64,000 nt of DNA, taken from Ulva prolifera (Eukaryota; Chlorophyta; Ulvophyceae; Ulvales; Ulvaceae). The stretch lies in the NCBI GenBank assembly GCA_023078555.1, contig CM041199.1, forward strand, positions 3,654,513 through 3,718,512. Reading direction: 5' to 3'. A program made the translations under genes and the position numbers. This document shows, piece after piece, positions 44,721 through 56,050 of this stretch; within the stretch, counting starts at the first letter, position 1; each line of letters begins with the position of its first letter. The notes below the pieces were generated by a model, which was not told the DNA's origin, ran no database searches, and worked only from the letters and a program-made list of their open reading frames with translations.

Positions 44721-47700
44721 CTAGTGGCTCGCGGTCTGCGGCATCGCGTGGCGGCGGTGCCCGCAGTGGACCTCCGGCGGCGGCCCCATGTCCCCAATGC
44801 GAGACCCTGGTGGCATAGCCGCCCGCGGCTCGTCCATGGACAGCCGCGCGGACTTGAACGAGTGCCGCGAGTCAATCGGCGGCCGGCCGAGCTGCACAAG
44901 CACGTCGTCCGAGCGCGTCGGCCGCTGGCTTGCGGGGTGGCGCTTCCGCACGGCGGTCGCCGCCGCGCCGTCCGACGGCACCCGCCGCACGCTGCGGCGC
45001 CGTGCGGGGGACTCCGGGGATGTCGTCCAGATCAGCAGGAAGCCGGCGGAGGGCACGCGGAAGCGGAGGCCGAGGGGGGAGACGTCAAAGGCGGCCGAGG
45101 CGGCCGCGTGGGCGTCGAGCGCGGCCTCGGAGGCCAGGGAGTCGGCGTCGAGCACACTGTCCAGCATCGGCGTCCACTGCTGAAGCAGCTCCTTCAGCTC
45201 GGTGAACAGGTATGCCTCACGGAAGGCCTGCATGAGTTTGCGCGTCTGTGCATGTGCATGTGGGGCACCGTCTAGCTTCAGCTCAGGAAGCCAGTACTCA
45301 GTACTGAGTACTGACAAATAAAGACACCAGGTACAACGGTGGCTTTCGCCACGGTGTGGCAGGCAGGCACCTTGGACACGGCCGCCTTGACGGTGCAGGC
45401 CGCGACGTCCTTGTTCCACGCCGCCGAGCGCGCCGCCGATATGCGGGCGTCAAGGATCGCGGCCTTGGCGGCGCGCTGGCAGTCGTCTGCGGTCGCGTTG
45501 TACTGTGCGATCGCGGCCCGCGCGGCCACGACGGCCGGCGCCGTCTCGGCGGCGAGCGTCGCAGGCGCGTCCTTCGCGAGCAGCGCGCTCGCGTGCGTGA
45601 GGCCCATGTACAGCAGCAGCAGCTGCTGCGGCGTGTGGTCGACGCCGGAGAGGATCTGTGTCAGCAGCGTGTGGTGGTGCTGCAGGAAGTGCGCCACCCG
45701 GTGCATCGCGGCCGTGTCCCTGTAGCCACACACACACGCCCGTTCGGTACCCGCGGCCAGCCGTGAACATGAGCACCATGCAGCGGGAGCAGCGGCACAA
45801 CTTCTGATGCCGAATATGTGTGACGCGTGAATTGCAGGCATGAACACACGGCTCAACCACAGGCACAGAGTCGAGCATGGCAGGAAAAGTACTGATGCAC
45901 GGTGGTGTGCGGGCGGGTCCGTGCGGCACGCACCCAGAGAGGGCGGCGACGGCGCTGTCGGTGCAGCTGGGGGAGCGGATGCGGGCACTCTGGAAGATCA
46001 TGGTAAGCACTGACGCAAAGTCCAGAGTCTCGAGGCTCTGCGTCGGACCCGCCGGCTCCGCCATCGCCTCGCGGATCGGCACGCCGGTTTTCGCCTGCAA
46101 CCACCACAGAAACCCCATGTGAGACTCTTGCATCAGAGCGGCTCGCGTATGAGAATCTATCGCTGATGAGGCTTACTTGCACACAATGGTGACTCAGCAG
46201 CTACCTGGGGCCCGCATGTACACGGCAGAGCCTCGGCACGGGAAACAACAGGCGGAGGCCACGGCTGCGTGTAACAAAATCAAACAGGCACAGACCGTTG
46301 CACAGCAGAACATCTACATCACACGCACAGCTCCTCTTGCGCAGGACGCAGATGTGTTGTAAGCACGACCCCAGAGAGACACGCAGCACCGCCGGAACCA
46401 CGCGCAGCACAGGAGCACAAATACCCCAGAGTTGAGGCGCTGGCAGCATCAGTGCTTGGGAGAGCGCACGAGTTCCATCGCCTCTTTGACCAGCGGCACC
46501 CCGACTTCCGTGAGGAAACAGCTGCCGGAGCTGTCGAGGCCGTCGCCGACGTCAAACGCGGTGCGCCGCGGCGCGCCGCGCGCCGACAGCTGGCCGTCGC
46601 CCGCGCTGATGCCGGCCTCGTGCTCGAGCGCAAGCTCCACCAGGGCCATCACGCTGCGATGCTTGAGGTACTGCCACAGCAGCACGTGCTGCAGCAGGCT
46701 GCACGCGGCGGCTTTGGAGCCCTGCGCGGAGCCGTGCAACGCCTGCACACACCGCGAGATTTGCCACCGGCACGCCGTCCGTCCGCCCCCGCGGATCACG
46801 TCTGGCAATAGCGGGGTCTCACACATTGCAACGCCAGGATGCATCGCAGCGGGATCGGTCGCCAGACACAGTAGATCCATCCCTAGCTCGCGGAACGCTG
46901 CCGTAGTGTGACGATGTCACAGCCCGCGCAGATACAGGATCGCCGCACAGGCGCATGTGCGTGCACCCAACGTCTCAGAAATTCGTGGGACGACCCCCCC
47001 CCCCCCCCCCCCCCCCCACAGCTGCTGAACATGAACAGGTGTGCACAGCGGCGGCGGCGCACCTCGACGCGTTGCAGGATGCTGTGTCTGATGAGCGCCT
47101 TGAGGACGTCGCAGTAGCGCGCGAGCGGCGAGCTCTCCGGGCCGATGGCGCCGGCCTGGCCGCCGTTCTGCACCAGCAGCTCCCACGCGGCGCGGCTGTA
47201 CGCCCCGAGGCGCGACGCGACGAGGATCGCCTGGCCAAAGACGCCCATGTTGTTCGCGGACGGCGCTGCCGTTGAATTGCCTGCATGTACGCTGATTTGC
47301 GCTAACGCCGCTGCGCTGGGGGGTGTGTATGTGAAACAAGGGGAACGCCAGAGAGCCAGGGACAACGAGAACAGGCACGCCGCACAAGCAAAGCACCGCT
47401 GCCACTTTTTTTTCCCTCCACTCCACTCAGAACATGACCCGGACAATGCTGTCTGCCGTGCCCTTTGATTTGTATTGCTGCCTTTCCTCTGCAAGTGGGG
47501 GGGCTGCAGGCAATGGCGATTGGTGGGGGGACGGGGGCCTCTGCCACTGCGCCGCTGCAACGGTCGCTCATCTGGCCTGTGCGCATGAACGCGGCAGTGG
47601 TGCGGAGAGGGGAGGGTGCGCACCGTACTGTGCGAGGAGGCGGGGGAGGGTCGAGGTCGCATCGAGCATGTCCTCCAGCACCGAGCCGCCACGGATGTCG

Positions 47701-48098
47701 TTGACGGTCGCGTGCACGAGGCCGCCGTCGCCGTCGTGCCGCCGCTGCGCCGCAAACGGCGCACGCAGCTTCTGCTGAGAGCCCTGCGACGGCGCGCACG
47801 CGTCGGACTGTGGGGACGTGCACGCCGCGGCGGCGTGCGCGGCGGCTGGGCTTGGCGCGGCGAGGCCGCTGGTGGCATGGCGGAGTGGCCCCGCGGCGGC
47901 GGCGGCAGGGCAAGTTTGGGGAGGCGTGTGGCTGCTGGAGGAGGTGCGGAGGCGCTTGAGGGGGAGGGGGTCAGAGGCGGCATGCGTGTATGAGTTGTTG
48001 GAGCAGTGGGAGGCTTGGTGGCGGGAGGAGGTGTGCAGTGCACGAGTCGGTGGCATCACCATGCTGCAAGGTTTGGGGCTGGGGAGTACGTCTGACAT
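44721..48098 (-). CDS. Unrecognised helix-rich protein, six exons
   Basis: Exons 47624-48098, 47063-47280, 46470-46742, 45934-46094, 45371-45719 and 44721-45227 join in phase to 660 residues. The first 100 residues are Ser/Pro/Ala-rich and disordered. They are followed by helical segments: IRGGSVLEDMLDATSTLPRL, MGVFGQAILVASRLGAYSRA, LLQHVLLWQYLKHRSVMALV, MHRVAHFLQHHHTLLTQILS and AFREAYLFTELKELLQQWTP. The alternation of amphipathic helices suggests an alpha-solenoid-like scaffold. I do not recognise the family and give no function. A TGCAG sits just before the first ATG, so an upstream exon is possible. The intron at 46743-47062 contains a run of 24 C on the plus strand. Confidence 0.6.
45292..45313. 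repeat. 22-bp perfect palindrome in an intron
   Basis: CAGTACTCAGT and its exact inverted complement ACTGAGTACTG, with AGTACT repeated inside. It lies in the intron between the last two exons of the minus-strand gene. Confidence 0.9.
46994..47017 (+). repeat. C24 homopolymer in an intron
   Basis: 24 consecutive C on the plus strand, thus G24 in the pre-mRNA sense of the minus-strand gene at 44721-48098. Confidence 0.95.
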
Positions 48099-51000
48099 GG
48101 GCAGCTGCACATCAGAGTTCTGCTCATGGGATCAGCATGGTTGGAACAGGGCACAGTGGTTGTTGCAGGGCTGTGTGCGACAGCAAGACCTGTGCAGTGT
48201 TGCAGGGCCGCCCTGCAGTGTGAAGTTCATGAAAGGGCACGACGCAAGAGATGTGCTTTGGTTCGCGCGAGGAGTCGCCCTCGTGTTGTTGTGGCCCTAG
48301 CCACGAACAAAGTCAGGCCCCAAGCTGAGATGTGACAAGGGCCTCGCGAGGGCACATGCTCGATGACACCGAGATGATGCATGTCATCAAGTGGACGTGA
48401 GGAGCAGGCCCTCGGGAAAGTTGATCGAACGCGCGAGCTGGCTTTCGCTGCGGAAGGAAAAGACGGAGTGAAGGGGCGAAAGCACAAAGCACAGAAGGCG
48501 ACGCGCATCGACTGAACCTCCGTCTCAACTAGCTGCAGCCACGACTGCAGTGCAGAGGCATGATGCGAATGCTGAGTTCTTTGAAAGACTAGCCCGCTGC
48601 TTGGTCCGAGGACAGGCATCAATAAGTCCTTGGCAGGTGACGAGTGTTGTTCCGGGAACACGGAGCAGACGGATGGCGTTACGAATCGGCAGAAGCCACG
48701 GTGGTGAGATCAGCTGAGAGTCGTGTCCAAGTTCTAGTGGTTGGGTCCAGCGTTGTGGACCGCAGGGCATCGACTGCTACATGAAGTCAGCACAACTTCC
48801 AGAAAGGGCTCTTCCTCGCAAGCCTAAAGTTTGGAAGCGAACGAACAATGAACTTTGTTGCTTTACAGTATCGGAATTTAGGGACACGAAAGCTCTGAAT
48901 AGGCTCAACGAACTCGACGACTGACAGACTAAATTCAAACGTGCTGGTGTCCATGTGCAAAGCAACTGTTGCAACCTCGGCAAAAGCATACTATCAAGAA
49001 CTGACGCAAATGAACTGTCGGAGGCGGATGTGATGCAGCCATCATACCCTGAAGACTCTGTTCCGTGCGACATGTCCTACTCCGATGTGCACTGCTTCTC
49101 GGACGGTGCCGTCCGACACATCAGTGACCCGCACATGAAAAAAATCCCCGTAATGATACCGGCAAGCCTGAATATTGCGACATTTTGTCGAGTGCTGGAT
49201 GTTTATCCAAGAAGAGAACGTCAAAACAAGCGTGGTCTGCTGAGGTCTCGGATGCAGTTTTCGGACTGTTGAGGATGCTTCCGCGCAGCCTTGTGCTTAG
49301 ATGACAAATTCCGTCAAATGGACGAAACTACACATATTTGCTACGACAAAGGTGAGGAACACATCTGCAAAATCTATGTGACGTACATTCGAAGAGAACG
49401 GGACGCTGAGTCCTCGAACACGTGTACACGGAACTGGACTGGCCGTGTCGCTTTTTCCGGAAAGAAATAGCCAGCGGCGAAACATACGCAGAAGCAAGCG
49501 GGTCGCTAGAATTAGAAAGTACAGGTAATGTGTATGTTGTCAACGATGTGGCACCATCACTTCTGCTCCCAGACAGCGGCCCGCGGTAGCCGTAAGCATG
49601 AACAGTTGGCACAGAGGTGGCGCACCGCAAGTGAATCAAGATCCGGCTTCCCGTCTGCTGAGCTGGAAATATACGTCGAGTTCTAATTTGACAAGACTGC
49701 TTCGCGTGTGTTGCACCGTTCCAAGAGAAGAAGTTGTTACATACTCGAGAGCAAGCACGAACATTGTTTCAAAAGAAATACAGCAAGGCAATACGCTCAC
49801 AAGAACAAACACTCCGACCGGACATTCAATCTGTAAAGGCTGAAGCCCCCAACATGAAAGCGCGACGGGGGAAAACAGGGCATCACGGCTGACAGTCAGT
49901 TCGTGGCTGCAGGTGTTTCCGGCGTAGACTTACTGTTGCGCGCAGCCTTTCAGATAACATCGCAAGCAGGATGCGCCGAACGCATTCGCAAAGTTTACCG
50001 TCCGTCGAGGATTTGTGGAATGTCAGGGACATTTTTCGCGGGCATCGGCCATTTGGCACCTGAGCCCGTGGGCCAGAACGCATGCAGCTCGAATCCCTCT
50101 CAAGCCCTCCTGGTCCTGAGACTGAGGCGACCAGCGCTACATCCTGCCAGTGGACAGGACGCAATTGCTGTTCCAACTGATTTCGACATTGCTGCAATGT
50201 GCTTTTAACAGCAGATGGCGTGCGCGCTGGAGCTCGGTGCAGCAAGTCTCGACGGAAAAGACTGACGGAAAGGACTGCAGTCACGGCAGAGTGCGACTCC
50301 AAACAGGATAACGGCTGCACACCTGCTGAACCTTCAGCGAGCGAAAATGCTCTGTAGCTTGAACTTGCGTCGCCAATCAACGCCCTTCAATCCATCTGTG
50401 CGGCTAATTCTGCGTTCGCGAGTGGTCCTTGTTCAAGAAAATGTGAACGGTGAGATGCCCGGCAATGCTGCAGTAGCCCACAAATCTTGCTGTTCTACGC
50501 TATAGCTTGCAGCCTGCTCCCTGGTGGCTGTTTGCTCGTGTGCGGCAATGTCGCTGCGTATGTGCGCTGGTCAGTCACGTGAAGCGCAAGCATGGCTTGT
50601 GCTCGAGTGAACGGTGGCCGCGGTGTCACTATATTCGCTGCCGGAACTGCTACAGCGTCGTCACGCGCCACCCATCTAGCCTAACCGTGGCAACGCTCCG
50701 AAGGACTTTCCAATCGTTTGGTACATTCACCCTTCTCTGCGAAATCAGCATACTGCACATCCAAGGCCATTGCGGAACTGACATCGACAGGACCGAAAGT
50801 GTGTCACGCACGCGCCGAAACGTTTGTACAGCTGAAAGGGAACGCTACGTTCCGGACTTCGGCTGCCACTGTCGGAGTGCCTGATGCGCGAGATTAGTCT
50901 GCTGTGGCGTAGGTCACAGGCCACTCCGAAACGTGTTCCCGAAGCGCGTGTCGTTGACTGGCATGCCGTCCGTGGTTTGTTTTTCCAGACAACGAATCAT

Positions 51001-51959
51001 GTTGACATTGTCGAAGTACGCATGACTCGCGAACGGTCCGTGCGCTGGGAACAGATGAGAGGGAGCTGGCAGACATACAGCTTGTTACAGCTCCTGCCTC
51101 AGGATAAGCTTTAGCTGCATGCCTCATGGCAGCTTCACTGCACTCAGCACGTGCCACAGGGAACATGCCACACACTGACCAAAAGATCGTGAAGGCAGGT
51201 TAGTGGGCAGTCACACAGAATACACAGATAACACCATTCACTGCGCAGCACATATCTGGCAGTTGGCTCTGCCCCTTGGGACGGCCCCTTCTGCTGGGTG
51301 TTTCGGTGGATGTCTAGGATGAAAGATGCAAAGGACTACCGAATGTTGTTCACTTACACAGTGCCTGTTCCTGACGTGTTGATCCCAGATACAGATACAT
51401 GCCACAGACAGCGCTTTTCCCCTAGTCTCTGTGACCATATCTGTGCACACTGTGCATGCCTCAAGCTCCTTGAGCTCAGTACCGCCTGTGCTGGCTCAAT
51501 GTGGCAGAGTGCAGAAGCCCGGGCAAGATGGGCAGAGGCCTGGGCATCATGCCTCTGAATTGACAGTGGCCTGTGCATGCTCCAGCGCTGGGGCCAATTG
51601 GGGCCTAGCATATGTCCTCACTGGATCGTCCCAACCATGTGGACCACCTGTGTGAGCCATGTCCAGCGTAGCTCCTGTGCATCACAGATAAAAAACTGCC
51701 CAACTGTACATGCCAGACTCTTCAGGTACATTCTCCTGTCCATGGTGCCTCTACGGTGCAATCAACGCCTTTCCAGGATCGAGGAGTCTCAAGGATGTTG
51801 ATGGCAGCTGTTGCACCATGGCAGCTGTGTGTGCTGTTGTTGTGCTTCCTTTGGACTGTCCCCTCTTGTCTGTACATGTAAGGGCCTGCGAAAGGAGAAG
51901 ACGCTGTTCCAGATTCATCCACTGCATCAATTTGCAATAATCACCTGTGACCAGTCGGC
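48099..51959. other. No confident gene; composition unlike neighbours
   Basis: From about 48.3 to 51.1 kb the sequence looks less GC-rich, lacks the GCATGCATG words common elsewhere, and carries several medium plus-strand frames. These are MKSAQLPERALPRKPKVWKR from 48780 (47 codons), 48955-49272, 49903-50208, 50507-50884 and 50884-51114. They do not connect by clear splice sites and match no family I know. They might be a diverged gene, a decayed mobile element or chance. Confidence 0.35.
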
Positions 51960-52041
51960 ATATGTGGTTCCGTTCATTCGGACTTGTCAATGTCCTCTTC
52001 AGGATACGGCTCAGTAAATGCAGATTTACTTTACTTTTACC
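51960..52041 (+). repeat. Dispersed repeat C, copy 2
   Basis: Begins TATGTGGTTCCGTTCATTCG and includes AGGATACGGCTCAGTAAATG and TTTACTTTTACC. It aligns over about 80 bp to 26301-26380. Confidence 0.75.
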
Positions 52042-52129
52042 AGTCTCTCTTTTTGGCTTCTCTCTTCTTGGCATCTGTCATGTGCATACCACAGTGGGCC
52101 TCTTGACTCAGCCCTTACTCAGCATATAT

Positions 52130-52179
52130 ACTCACCTCAGGTGTGTGGGGAGTATACTCCCCACACACCTGAGGTGAGT
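52130..52179. repeat. 50-bp perfect palindrome
   Basis: Every base pairs with its mirror. The left arm is A followed by CTCACCTCAGGTGTGTGGGG and AGTA; the right arm is its exact inverted complement, meeting at the centre AGTA/TACT with no loop. The next base pair out (52129/52180) does not match. Confidence 0.97.
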
Positions 52180-52268
52180 GCACCTTGCAGTCGCTCCAGC
52201 TGGTCCACGATCAAAGGTCCAGCAGCCACATATGCTGTATCTCGATATATGCTGTATACAGTACAACG

Positions 52269-52352
52269 GGCACATGAGCACATGAAAAGAGAGCACATGA
52301 AAAGAGCACATGAAAAGAGCAGAGAGCACATGAAAAGAGCACATGAAAAGAA
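52269..52352 (+). repeat. Imperfect tandem repeat, GCACATGAAAAGA unit
   Basis: About six copies of a 13-15-bp unit (GCACATGAAAAGA with optional GA) in tandem. It gives an artificial His/Met/Lys/Arg frame. Confidence 0.9.
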
Positions 52353-52631
52353 GATCAGATGATGAGGTGTGTACAACAACGTGGTATGTACAACGTGGTA
52401 TGTCGCAAGCACCAAGACAAAGTGGCAGGTGCAAGTGTTGTGTGGCCTGCGGCAGCGATGGAGTGAAGAAGGACACCAGATGATACATCAGGAGATCATT
52501 TTTAGCATGATCTTTGACCTGTGGCAGATGTGACTCAGTCGGATGTATAGGCAGGTCACTGCACAAGAACCGCAGAGAAGATAGCACAGTCCAGCTACGC
52601 CACAGCTGCAACTCAAACATAGACTTTGCAT

Positions 52632-52658
52632 GATCTCAGGCCATTGTATGGCAGAGCA
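52632..52658 (+). repeat. Dispersed motif B copy
   Basis: GATCTCAGGCCATTGTATGG followed by CAGAGCA. It is directly followed by the first 18-bp flank of the family-A core insertion at 52662. Confidence 0.7.
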
Positions 52659-52661
52659 AAC

Positions 52662-52733
52662 ACTCACATCAACCAAGCTCGCGGTGCTGCCCGCCTTGCT
52701 GCCTTTGTCCTTGTAACTCACATCAACCAAGCT
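52662..52733 (-). mobile_element. Family A core flanked by 18-bp direct repeats
   Basis: The same 18 bases, ACTCACATCAACCAAGCT, occur at 52662-52679 and 52716-52733. The 36 bp between them (52680-52715) are the reverse complement of the family A core, beginning TACAAGGACAAAGGCAGCAA and ending GGGCAGCACCGCG. This looks like an insertion with a target-site duplication. Confidence 0.7.
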
Positions 52734-52847
52734 ACTCAAACATGGAACTCCCCCAGGCAGCAATGCCACACAGCACCGCCCACAAGTAAAAATCGGTGTC
52801 TTTCTTCCCCATGTGCAGCAAGCGCAAATACCCATGCAGCACGCCCA

Positions 52848-52902
52848 GACACATGTTTCACAAGGACAAAGTAGGAGGGGCAGGTAGCACCCCGACACAT
52901 GT
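52848..52902 (+). mobile_element. Family A core flanked by 9-bp direct repeats
   Basis: GACACATGT occurs at 52848-52856 and 52894-52902. Between them lie 37 bp containing CACAAGGACAAAGTAGGAGG then GGCAGGTAGCACC, a copy of the core in the forward direction. Confidence 0.65.
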
Positions 52903-53437
52903 GAGTGCACGACCACACAAACGTGTGGCTGATGTGCGTGGGCATCACAGCATGTGCTGGGTGGCAGGCAGCAGAGAGGCTGGAGCAGATCCATGCAGAT
53001 GCGGCCTTGCAGTTGACTTGTCATCACTGTCATCAGTGACACCCACTTGGGGCATGGGGCAAAGCAGTGACACATGCTGTAAGGACAGTGACACCCACAC
53101 AGCAATCAGGCAGCATCAACCCCCTTTTCCAGGGCTTGGTGGCGGATATAACTGTACAGGCGATCACTCATCGCTCTAACACCCACTCAACTCCAGGATG
53201 GTGATGGCACGCAAGTGCCACGATGAGTCAATGGGTCATTGAACCTGAACATGTGCAAAACGGTCCCTGTCACTGGTGAGCAGCTAATCAAGCAAGCCTG
53301 GGTTGCCAGCGTTGTTGCTGCCATCCAGGGAGTCCCGTGAGTATCTCGTTGCCGTGGAAGGCACACATAAAGTCCTGGTGACACACGGGAGCTAACACCG
53401 ATATGAGATGTCACTGCACACGGTGTAGATTGGTCTG

Positions 53438-53470
53438 TGTTACAAGGACAAAGCAAGCAAGGCAGGTTGG
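53438..53470 (+). repeat. Family A core, solo copy
   Basis: GTTACAAGGACAAAGCAAGC followed by AAGGCAGGT. The 3' end of the core is lost after GGCAGGT. Confidence 0.65.
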
Positions 53471-53582
53471 TATGTGTAGGTGCAGATGGTGTATACACGT
53501 GTTCCACGCCATTGTCTTGCGCAAGTATATAAAAAATATGGATGGAGGGCATAGACACCATCGTCACCTCCTGTGTCTGTGC

Positions 53583-53696
53583 TGTTCAGATGCAGTCCTA
53601 AGGTGCCTGGGAGGCAACGCGCTTCAGCTACAGCTGCCCTGTTCAGATGCAGTCCTAAGGTGCCTGGGAGGCAACGAGCTTCAGCTCCAGCTGTCC
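53583..53696 (+). repeat. 57-bp tandem duplication
   Basis: Two adjacent copies of a unit starting TGTTCAGATGCAGTCCTAAG, differing at about four positions. The period of 57 keeps a 19-residue frame in register, but I see no gene around it. Confidence 0.9.
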
Positions 53697-54432
53697 CGGG
53701 ACAGCCATCTTGCAGCCTGCACGATGACTCTGCTCACAAATGCTGCGTATGTTAGCCATGGGCGGTGTGCTCAGGGGTGAGTTCCGGGCTGCAGCGTTGC
53801 AACGCCGGGCTGCACTGCTGCAACCACGGAGGCGGTGGGTGGTGCTGGACGTGTGCCGAGATGTTGTATGATGACTCCGCTGTAAACATGCTGCCACGGT
53901 GAGAGAGGCACAGGCCATCCAGTGGCTTGGTGAATGAGATGCAGGCAGCTGCCAGCTGTGTTGGGGCGATTGGGATCTCCCGCCTAGTTAATCCAACCCT
54001 GCTACATTCCGGTGATGCAGCCCCTATATTGAAAGTTTTGAGGCGTGTATTTGGTGCAAACATCTACTGCTCATGGATCATCGCTTTTGCGTCTGAGAGG
54101 GCACGAACATGCCAATCTCCGAATGTTGGTGACATGCGCTTGCAGATGTTGCGTGCAGCTAGTCAGCTCGACACGATCATGCGGCCCCCTTCGTGTGACC
54201 GCGCTGTCTCCCTACGGAAGCTCCCGTGGCGCTAGTGCTATGGGTAGAACCGAGCTTCGATCGCGTTCTATGTAGACACGCGGAGTGTCGCAGCGAATTG
54301 GCACGTCAACTGCGTGACGTCCGGAATGCAGGGAGCAGCACTGTGAACTTAATTAGGAGAAACTGTAGAAGGCGCCGGGCTTGTGTCTCACTGACGGTCG
54401 CTTGTTGAGTATCTTGCGTGAGCTTTGTAAGC
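53697..54432. promoter_or_regulatory. Upstream region of the cysteinyl-tRNA synthetase gene
   Basis: About 740 bp ahead of the start codon, without a supported gene. It presumably contains the promoter and 5' leader; no named element is visible. Confidence 0.35.
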
Positions 54433-56019
54433 ATGGCCGGATCCGGCAATGATCGGGGGTGGTTTCCTCCAGAGGGAGAGCTACCCACAAAGTCGCTGAT
54501 GCTTTACAATAGTGCATTGGACGAGAAAGTGCCTTTTGTGCCGCGAGACGGGCCAGATAGCAAGGACGTGTTCTGGTACTGCTGCGGCCCCACTGTGTAC
54601 GACTCAGCACACATCGGGCACGCCAGGAATTATGTCACCTTCGACATCATTAGGCGAGTGCTGGAAGACTATTTCGGCTACAACGTGACGTATGTGATGA
54701 ACGTCACGGATGTGGACGACAAAATCATCTTGCGGGCTAGGCGCAAATACTTGATGGAGGAATTCATGCGAAAGGACAACAGTAAAGAGGAACTTATCAA
54801 CCTCTGCTGCGAGGTCTGCTCGAAGGCGATCGCCAAGCAGGTGCTTCGTCTGGAAAAGCAGCGTCCGTCTCGAGACCTGCCTCGTGACGCTGGGTGAGGA
54901 GCCGCATCTGCACGCCATCACCCCTGCCTGAACAGCAGCTTCCATGATGTCCCGTGTGAACAGCATCACTTTACACCTTTGCAGGCTGGAAAGGTCAGTA
55001 CTGCTGAGGCGAATGTGGCAAGTGCCGAGAAACAGGGTGATACTCGCAAAGTCAAGGAGTTCAAAGACCAACTCGAGGGCGAGAAGCTCAAGTTGTCTCG
55101 GATCGAATCAGACGCAGACCGCGCCCAGCTTCTGAAGAACGGGCAGGGCGCTGACTTTGCAGCCGAAACCAGTGTTTCAATTGCCACTGGCTTCAAAGAC
55201 GTCCTTTCCGAGCACCTCGATGAACAGCACGGATCATCCGTCACTGACAAAGACATCTACAGGTATGACCAAGTATCGCTTCTCCAGTTGGTGCACGCTG
55301 GTGTCTCCGGCATCCGACTAAATCACATACTGATGTGATGCTCCTGAGTCTCAGTGGTGCCAGGTTTTGCACCTCGAAGAAGCCAAGTCCAGGAATAGTT
55401 TTTGATGAAGTTGTCCGCATCGTTGATCAGCTCTTCCACCTGCGCTGCTCAAGAAAATTCCACACTCGGCAACAGACTCACTGCTTCTGCTGCCCGCTGT
55501 TGTACATGCACTGTCCCCGTGCCTGAAGCGCAGTCCTCCTCCCAGACTTATCAGAGCCAGCCATGACTCAGTGTGGCCGGGAGGGACTACTGCCGTCAGC
55601 TTCGGGCACTCTCATGCAATTGACAGCCGTGCGTGCTTGCAGGGCCCACGCTGCACGCTTCGAGAAGGAGTTCTTCGACGACCTCGACGCCCTCGGCGTC
55701 CGCCCCCCGCACGCCATCCCCCGCATCACCGACCACATGCCGCAGATCATCGCCTACATCGAGCGCCTCGAGGGCCTCGGCTTTGCGTACGCCGGCGGCG
55801 GCGGCGGGGACGCGGGCCGAAGCGTGTATTTTGACGTCGCGGCCTTCCGCAAGGCGGGCCACCGCTACGGCAAGCTGGAGCCTTGGAAGGTGGGCACCGC
55901 GGCACTCGCGTCGGAGGGGGAGAGCGACTTTGGGGCGCGGGAGAAGCGCAGCGACCAGGTGCGCTACCCCCCACCGCCCGTGTGGACCCCAGTTGGGTTG
56001 TGCGCCTGCGCGCGCGCGT

Positions 56020-56050
<31 letters not shown>

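Noticed and set aside
44292..45275. 327-codon plus-strand frame
   Set aside because: It lies opposite the final exon of the minus-strand gene, whose exons join in phase.
52269..52352. CRISPR-like array
   Set aside because: The units are contiguous with no spacers and the host is a eukaryote; it is a simple tandem repeat.
52132..52620. 162-codon minus frame with repeated SFHVLSALFMC peptide
   Set aside because: The repeats come from the GCACATGAAAAGA tandem array and the palindrome, not from a coding gene.
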